Notes under the pieces: model-generated
What the model saw: only the letters and a program-made list of their open reading frames with translations
The model's database searches: none
Told to the model about the DNA's origin: nothing
Shown: positions 59,153 to 64,000 of the stretch, piece after piece
How positions within the stretch are numbered: position 1 is the stretch's first letter
Layout of the letters: each line of letters begins with the position of its first letter
Program-made: the position numbers and the translations under genes
DNA from: CAIRDP01 sp037138335
GTDB taxonomy: Bacteria > Bacteroidota > Bacteroidia > Bacteroidales > FEN-979
Direction: 5' to 3'
DNA: 64,000 nucleotides
Assembly (NCBI GenBank): GCA_037138335.1
Contig: JBAXIO010000003.1
Location: 124,001-188,000 of the forward strand

Positions 59153-61147
59153 ATGGACTTCAAACAGCAAATACTTGAGGGGATCCCGGCTGAATTGCCC
59201 ATGCCCAGGCCTGTTGACAACAATGTTAGTCATACCCCCGTAAGGAAGGACATTTTAACTCCTGAAGAGAAGAAACTGGCAGTTCGTAACGCTTTACGTT
59301 ATTTCCCTTCACATTTCCACAAGGTCCTGGCGAAAGAATTCGCTGAAGAACTCAGGATCTGCGGCCGGATCTATATGTACCGATTCAGGCCTGTTTATGA
59401 TATGCATGCCCGCAATATCAATGAGTATCCATGCAAGTCGGTGCAGGCTGCAGCGGTGATGCTTATGATCCAGAATAACCTTGACCCTGCTGTGGCCCAG
59501 CATCCGCATGAACTCATCACCTACGGCGGCAACGGTGCGGTCTTCCAGAACTGGGCGCAGTATCTCATTACCATGAAATATCTTGCCGCCATGACTGATG
59601 AGCAAACACTGGTTATGTACTCGGGTCACCCTATGGGCCTTTTCCCTTCGCATAAAGAAGCGCCAAGGGTTGTTGTTACCAATGGCATGATGGTTCCGAA
59701 TTACAGCAAACCCGACGACTGGGAGCGGTTTAACGCTATGGGGGTGACGCAGTACGGGCAGATGACTGCAGGTTCTTATATGTATATCGGCCCCCAGGGA
59801 ATTGTCCACGGAACAACAATAACCATCCTGAATGCAGCCAGGCGCAGGGCCGAAGGTGATATCAGGGGTAAGATCTTTGTCACATCAGGCCTCGGGGGGA
59901 TGTCGGGGGCACAGGCCAAGGCTTCGGTTATTGCCGGTGCTATCGGGGTTGTTGCCGAAGTTAACCCATGGGCCGTTCACAAACGGCATTCACAGGGATG
60001 GGTCGATGAGGTTTATACCGACCTTGACCTCCTGATCAAAAGAATGCTTGAAGCCAGGTCGAAGAAGCAGGCTGTGTCGCTGGCTTACCAGGGTAATATT
60101 GTGGACTTATGGGAGAAACTGGTCGAAAAGAATATTAAAATCGAGATGGGCTCCGACCAGACTTCATTGCATAACCCCTGGGCCGGGGGGTATTACCCTG
60201 CGGGTCTCAGCATGGAAGAATCAAATGCACTTATGGTCAGGGATCCCCTGAAATTCCGTGAAGAAGTGCAGAGGTCCCTCCGCCGCCAGATTGCCGCAAT
60301 AAACAGCATGTGTGCGAACGGAATGTATTTCTGGGATTATGGAAATGCTTTCCTCCTGGAAGCAGGGAGGGCAGGGGCCGATGTGATGAACCCCGACGGC
60401 ACTTTCATTTATCCGTCGTATGTTCAGGATATCATGGGACCTTTGTTCTTTGATTACGGCTTTGGCCCCTTCCGCTGGGTTTGTACATCGGGCGACCCGA
60501 AAGACCTTGAGATCACCGACATGATCGCCGGGGACGTTATGGAGGAGATAGCTAAGGACTCTCCGGCAGAGATCCGGCTGCAGCTTAAGGATAATATTCA
60601 CTGGATCCGTGAAGCCGGGAATAACAGGATGGTAGTGGGGTCACAGGCGAGGATATTGTATGCCGACTGCGAAGGCCGCACTAAAATAGCAGCTGCATTC
60701 AACAAGGCGATCGGCAGCGGCAGGATCATAGCGCCTGTGGTCCTTGGCAGGGACCATCATGATGTGTCAGGGACTGATTCGCCTTTCCGCGAAACATCGA
60801 ACATTTACGACGGATCGGCCTTTACTGCCGATATGGCCGTACAGAACGTGATAGGCGACAGCTTTCGGGGGGCCACGTGGGTTTCAATACATAACGGCGG
60901 TGGTGTGGGATGGGGCGAGGTCATCAACGGGGGCTTCGGCATGGTCCTTGACGGTTCTGCCGATGCCGACCGCAGGTTGCGTTCCATGCTTCACTGGGAT
61001 GTGAATAACGGCATCTCCCGCAGGGCCTGGGCACGTAATGAGGAAGCGGTGTTTGCGATCAAACGGGCTATGGCGGAGAACCCTTCTTTAAAGGTAACTC
61101 TGCCGAATACAGTTGAAGATTCCCTGCTGAACGGGTTGTTCTCATAA
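59153..61147 (+). CDS. hutU: Urocanate hydratase
   Basis: 664 residues, within the longer urocanase class. Diagnostic segments are HPHELITYGGNGAVFQNWAQ, TSGLGGMSGAQAKASVIAGA, GSDQTSLHNPWAGGYYPAGL and IGDSFRGATWVSIHNGGGVG. It converts urocanate to imidazolonepropionate using tightly bound NAD+ in histidine degradation. No hutH, hutI or hutG gene lies in this window. The last ~60 bp of the gene and its 3' flank have been tandemly duplicated (see the repeat at 61110). Confidence 0.95.
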   Translation: MDFKQQILEGIPAELPMPRPVDNNVSHTPVRKDILTPEEKKLAVRNALRYFPSHFHKVLAKEFAEELRICGRIYMYRFRPVYDMHARNINEYPCKSVQAAAVMLMIQNNLDPAVAQHPHELITYGGNGAVFQNWAQYLITMKYLAAMTDEQTLVMYSGHPMGLFPSHKEAPRVVVTNGMMVPNYSKPDDWERFNAMGVTQYGQMTAGSYMYIGPQGIVHGTTITILNAARRRAEGDIRGKIFVTSGLGGMSGAQAKASVIAGAIGVVAEVNPWAVHKRHSQGWVDEVYTDLDLLIKRMLEARSKKQAVSLAYQGNIVDLWEKLVEKNIKIEMGSDQTSLHNPWAGGYYPAGLSMEESNALMVRDPLKFREEVQRSLRRQIAAINSMCANGMYFWDYGNAFLLEAGRAGADVMNPDGTFIYPSYVQDIMGPLFFDYGFGPFRWVCTSGDPKDLEITDMIAGDVMEEIAKDSPAEIRLQLKDNIHWIREAGNNRMVVGSQARILYADCEGRTKIAAAFNKAIGSGRIIAPVVLGRDHHDVSGTDSPFRETSNIYDGSAFTADMAVQNVIGDSFRGATWVSIHNGGGVGWGEVINGGFGMVLDGSADADRRLRSMLHWDVNNGISRRAWARNEEAVFAIKRAMAENPSLKVTLPNTVEDSLLNGLFS

Positions 61148-61229
61148 AGCAGCTTGCCGCCGCCGGCTAAAGTTGAAGATTCGCTTCCGGCCGGCCTGCT
61201 CTGATAAAGAGGCTTGCCGCCGCCTGCCC
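61110..61229. repeat. 60-bp tandem duplication of the hutU 3' end
   Basis: Copy 1 (61110-61169) contains the last hutU codons VEDSLLNGLFS and the TAA; copy 2 (61170-61229) encodes VEDSLPAGLL followed by TGA TAA. The segments agttgaagat (61111 and 61171) and ggcttgccgccgcc/agcttgccgccgcc are shared. The period is 60 bp, a multiple of three. Confidence 0.85.
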
Positions 61230-61233
61230 CGGA

Positions 61234-62532
61234 TTATTTTTTCCTTCGCATCAGTTTCCCGATCTCCGTAATTTCCTTCGGGATCGCTTGTGACAGCACC
61301 TCGTGGCCATCCGCAGTAACAAGAACATCATCTTCAATGCGCACGCCAAAACCCCTGCGTTTCAATGGCTGAACGGTGTCGTTTACCGGGATGTAGATGC
61401 CGGGTTCCACGGTAATGACCATACCGGGGCGAAGGGTATCACCAGAGGCAACATCATGAACTTCGAGCCCAACAGTGTGGGTTACCGAATGGAGAATATA
61501 GTTGACGTAACCTGCCTTACGCGTCAGCTGTGTGGTTTTCCGGTCCAGGTCACTGAGTGTGATTCCCGGCCTGATCATGTCGATCACCGCCTTTTGGATA
61601 TCAAGTACAGCCTGGTAAATTATTCCCTGGTCGGGAGTGAATTGCCCTGAAACAGGGATGGTCCTGGTGATATCGGCGCAAAACTCCCCGTACCTCGCAC
61701 CCACGTCCATTACAACCAGGTCCCCATTCTTCATCACGCAGATATTCTTCTCATAATGCGGGCTGAGGCTGTTGGCCCCTGAGCCGATGATTGATGCAAA
61801 AGCCATGCTCTGGGCACCCTGCCGTTTTGCTTCATATTCGATAATCGCCTGCAGTTCATACTCGTGCATGCCCGGCTTGCATTGTTTCATCGCCGAGATG
61901 ATCCCATCGCCGGTCATAGCTATGGCCTTTTTTATAAGTTCTGTTTCCTGAGGGGTTTTGATCAGCCTGATGGCCGTGAATAATTTGGTCGCCGACTTTA
62001 ACTTAACTCCCGGGTGGACCAGTTCGAAAACCTTTTTGGTCTCGCGTTCACTGATTACTGTTTTACCGTTCAGCCAGTCGTTTGAGAGTTTCGGCAAAGG
62101 ATAATAATACAGGGTTTTTATGTGCCCGGAGATCTCTGCCAGCACCGGCAAAAAGAGTTTTTCGTCGAGAAGTGTGTCAGAGGATGATAACGGTATTGTC
62201 TCCGACATCTGATCAGGGTAGGTGAATATTAAAATATGTTTGATCCCTGAACCTGATTTATACCCTACAGGCGTTACAATCATTTTGTACCCGGGTTCGT
62301 CTATCCCAGTGAGATTAAAAAAATCGGGACTCTGGCGGTAAGGTTCAATGTCGGCATCATAAACGGCATCTTCAGCTTTTATGACCAGGGCGGAAGTGCT
62401 ATCCATAAGGTAAAGCAAAGCGGTCCTTCTTGCAAAAATCAACCCGGGGATGCTTCCCGGCCGTTCACAATCCTGGCCATAAAGGGAACATGCCATGAGA
62501 AGGATTAAAAGAATGGAAAATCCGCCGCGCAT
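61234..62532 (-). CDS. M24-family aminopeptidase P (Xaa-Pro aminopeptidase), exported
   Basis: 432 residues. An N-terminal signal segment (LLILLMACSLYGQ; possibly a lipobox, MAC) precedes an aminopeptidase P N-terminal domain (about 22-165) and a pita-bread catalytic domain. The dinuclear metal ligands are visible: VVMDVGARYGEFCADITRTI (two Asp), HSVTHTVGLEVHD (His), ITVEPGIYIP (Glu) and RIEDDVLVT (Glu). It removes N-terminal residues before proline, here in the periplasm. The ATG follows the stop of the upstream DUF6263-like gene without a gap. The M28 peptidase further upstream suggests a peptide-breakdown operon. Confidence 0.9.
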   Translation of the reverse strand: MRGGFSILLILLMACSLYGQDCERPGSIPGLIFARRTALLYLMDSTSALVIKAEDAVYDADIEPYRQSPDFFNLTGIDEPGYKMIVTPVGYKSGSGIKHILIFTYPDQMSETIPLSSSDTLLDEKLFLPVLAEISGHIKTLYYYPLPKLSNDWLNGKTVISERETKKVFELVHPGVKLKSATKLFTAIRLIKTPQETELIKKAIAMTGDGIISAMKQCKPGMHEYELQAIIEYEAKRQGAQSMAFASIIGSGANSLSPHYEKNICVMKNGDLVVMDVGARYGEFCADITRTIPVSGQFTPDQGIIYQAVLDIQKAVIDMIRPGITLSDLDRKTTQLTRKAGYVNYILHSVTHTVGLEVHDVASGDTLRPGMVITVEPGIYIPVNDTVQPLKRRGFGVRIEDDVLVTADGHEVLSQAIPKEITEIGKLMRRKK

Positions 62533-63372
62533 TTATTCAATAAGGCTTTGAGTAGTGGTCATCTTTTGGGTTATCGGAATGGTCATCTGCTGCTGGCCGG
62601 TCAATGCCATGGTCATATCAACGTTATTGTTGTCAACTTCTTCTATCAGAAGTCCGAGTGGGGCATCAAACCAGATCGTTCCGGAAGTGTCTCCGCTGCC
62701 TTCCATAGCCAGGTCCATGCCCATCTGTTTCATTTTACCGGTAATTTCCATTGAGCCTTTAAATTCTATTTTAACACAATCATGGCTCCCTCTCTTTTCC
62801 TTTCCTGTGAAACTGTATTCAATGTTCTTTTTATACACGATCTGGCCTTCCCCTACCTCGGTTGTATCGGTAGAAACCCTTGACCATTTTTCCCCGATAC
62901 AGACCTGGTGATCGGGCAACCTGGTGAAATTAACACTTCCAAGACTCCCTATGGAGAAAGAAGATTTTCCGGGTTTTGCAGTGTCGTGAGATGGCTCCTT
63001 GGTAAGCTTCCCAAGGGCCGTAAGCTTTCCCCTTACCGGTTTGTTTTCTTTATCCTTCATGTCCATGGTGGTATCCCTGCCCATTCCCTTCATATGGAAA
63101 GACACATCTTCAAAAGAATATACAAGGCTCATGGTCCCATCTGCCGACACGCTGTCAATTTCATATTTCAGATGGGAATGTGTATCGGTATTCATTTTCA
63201 TCTCCTGCCCACCCATCTCCTGGATGGTTTCAACGATGCTGCCCTGCATGTACCTGTAGGTTTTTCCTTTTCCCATTTTGTAACTGAGGCTGAACTTTTC
63301 CTGGGCTCCTGCCTGCACGTTAACCATCACAAATACAACCGTGACGATCAGCATAATCATTTTGGTCTTCAT
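62533..63372 (-). CDS. DUF6263-like exported protein
   Basis: 279 residues. A signal peptide (ending QAGAQ, about residue 24) precedes a region rich in beta strands: FSLSYKMGKGKTYRYMQGSI, HLKYEIDSVSADGTMSLVYS, VCIGEKWSRVSTDTTEVGEG and SGTIWFDAPLGLLIEEVD. The pattern resembles DUF6263 periplasmic proteins of Bacteroidota; the fit is moderate. It sits between M28 and M24 peptidase genes on the minus strand, so a link to peptide handling is possible but not shown. Confidence 0.68.
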   Translation of the reverse strand: MKTKMIMLIVTVVFVMVNVQAGAQEKFSLSYKMGKGKTYRYMQGSIVETIQEMGGQEMKMNTDTHSHLKYEIDSVSADGTMSLVYSFEDVSFHMKGMGRDTTMDMKDKENKPVRGKLTALGKLTKEPSHDTAKPGKSSFSIGSLGSVNFTRLPDHQVCIGEKWSRVSTDTTEVGEGQIVYKKNIEYSFTGKEKRGSHDCVKIEFKGSMEITGKMKQMGMDLAMEGSGDTSGTIWFDAPLGLLIEEVDNNNVDMTMALTGQQQMTIPITQKMTTTQSLIE

Positions 63373-63408
63373 TTTTTTTAGTTTAAAAGTCTTGACGTTT
63401 ACATTTTT

Positions 63409-64000
63409 TTATTGAACGGGGGCATCGCTTTCAATAGGATTGATACTGTACCTGACACCTTCATTGGATATTTTTCCAGCTGTGTAGAATACCAGCCTCG
63501 AGACCCTTGCAGCCTTGTGGCAATCAGACTTGTCGGGATTATCACTCACCTTGTGATAATCTTTATGCAAGCCGGTAAAGTAGAATATAAAAGGGACGTT
63601 ATGCTTGTAAAAATAATAATGGTCGCTGCCGCCTAAAAATTCACTGTCCTTAACGACAAGGGTGAACTTTGTCTTTTTGTTTTCTTTCCTGATTATTTCG
63701 GTGATGTCAGGACTTTGTTTGGCGCCTTCAAGATAAAGGGAATCAGGGGAATTTCTGCTGATCATATCCAGGTTGAGCATGGCTACCGTGGAGGCCATGG
63801 GGTGCAATGGATGAGTTGTATAATACCGTGATCCGTACAACCCCTTTTCTTCACCTGCAAACAAAATGAACATCATGCTGCGTTTGGGTTTCTCTTTAAG
63901 CATGCTGAAGGCATGAGCTACCGACATCACCCCTGAAGTACCGGAAGCATTGTCGTCGGCGCCATTGAAAATATAATCTTCACCCTCTTTATGCTCCTTC
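63409..64000 (-). CDS. M28-family metallopeptidase, C-terminal part (5' end outside window)
   Basis: The frame continues past the window edge. Visible motifs are DYIFNGADDNASGTSGVM (metal Asp), LFAGEEKGLYGSRYY (catalytic and metal Glu) and LNLDMISRNSPDSLYL (metal Asp), with HYYFYKHNVPFIFYFTGLHK further on. This is the M28 aminopeptidase (Zn-dependent exopeptidase) pattern. The codon phase at the edge begins at 63999. It is the first visible gene of a probable operon with the DUF6263-like and Xaa-Pro aminopeptidase genes. Confidence 0.92.
   Translation of the reverse strand, partial: KEHKEGEDYIFNGADDNASGTSGVMSVAHAFSMLKEKPKRSMMFILFAGEEKGLYGSRYYTTHPLHPMASTVAMLNLDMISRNSPDSLYLEGAKQSPDITEIIRKENKKTKFTLVVKDSEFLGGSDHYYFYKHNVPFIFYFTGLHKDYHKVSDNPDKSDCHKAARVSRLVFYTAGKISNEGVRYSINPIESDAPVQ

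Noticed and set aside
61148..61229. Second copy of the hutU tail as a separate small gene
   Set aside because: It has no start codon or promoter and ends after a few codons; it is better explained as a tandem duplication.
1..64000. Insertion sequences, prophage genes, tRNA or rRNA genes
   Set aside because: No transposase, integrase or phage-type product and no tRNA- or rRNA-like sequence was recognised on either strand.

Overview
The window is a chromosomal stretch from a member of the Bacteroidota, most likely an anaerobic, Bacteroidales-like environmental lineage. The grounds are TonB-dependent receptors with an N-terminal carboxypeptidase-regulatory-like domain, two secreted proteins with type IX (Por) C-terminal sorting domains, GldF/GldG, DUF2723 and DUF3667 proteins, and many TAnnTTTG -7 promoter boxes, the Bacteroidota sigma-factor signature. 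No rRNA, tRNA, CRISPR array, insertion sequence or prophage was seen.

Layout. 1-5.2 kb (+): tail of a UbiD-type decarboxylase, a TonB receptor, a T9SS cargo protein and ornithine aminotransferase. 5.2-10.2 kb (-): a TonB receptor coupled to a small carboxypeptidase-regulatory-like protein, ribosomal protein L28, and CinA carrying an in-frame repeat insertion. 10.2-17.7 kb: a HAD-type lipoprotein, a sugar-phosphate transferase and DegT aminotransferase pair, PurC, a T9SS cargo protein, PhoH and a SAM hydroxide adenosyltransferase. 17.7-24.9 kb: DUF3667 protein, GldF-GldG-DUF4340, and a glycosyltransferase/O-antigen-ligase pair. 25-41.4 kb: glutamate dehydrogenase, then a long + strand redox locus. 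In that locus NuoE-like, NuoF/HydB-like and a 1234-residue NfnB/FdhA-like fusion protein plus a ferritin-like protein are bracketed by two paralogous receiver/ATP-grasp proteins of unknown function. 41.5-64 kb: housekeeping and envelope genes (phosphoesterase, GpmA, DUF2723 protein, polysaccharide deacetylase, RadC, BirA, UDG, IspE, LptF/G-type permease, glycosyltransferases, Tgt, an ECF sigma factor, urocanate hydratase, peptidases) and an MbnP/MbnH-like copper-protein pair.

The redox locus is the best candidate for an undescribed system. Its three oxidoreductase subunits fit an NAD/NADP/ferredoxin transhydrogenase of the electron-bifurcating type. They lack an H-cluster subunit and the formate dehydrogenase Cys/Sec. 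The two flanking proteins join sensor-like modules, a degenerate receiver and an apparently intact receiver to a PPDK-type ATP-grasp domain, with no swivelling phosphohistidine domain or PEP barrel. They may be ATP-using regulators of the complex.

The second strong signal is a family of intergenic arrays built on a strict 7-nt register (8-nt in some places). About a dozen lie in this window, mostly at gene 3' ends, and several supply the stop codon of the neighbouring gene. One array of nine heptamers (63 bp, exactly 21 codons) sits inside cinA without breaking the frame.
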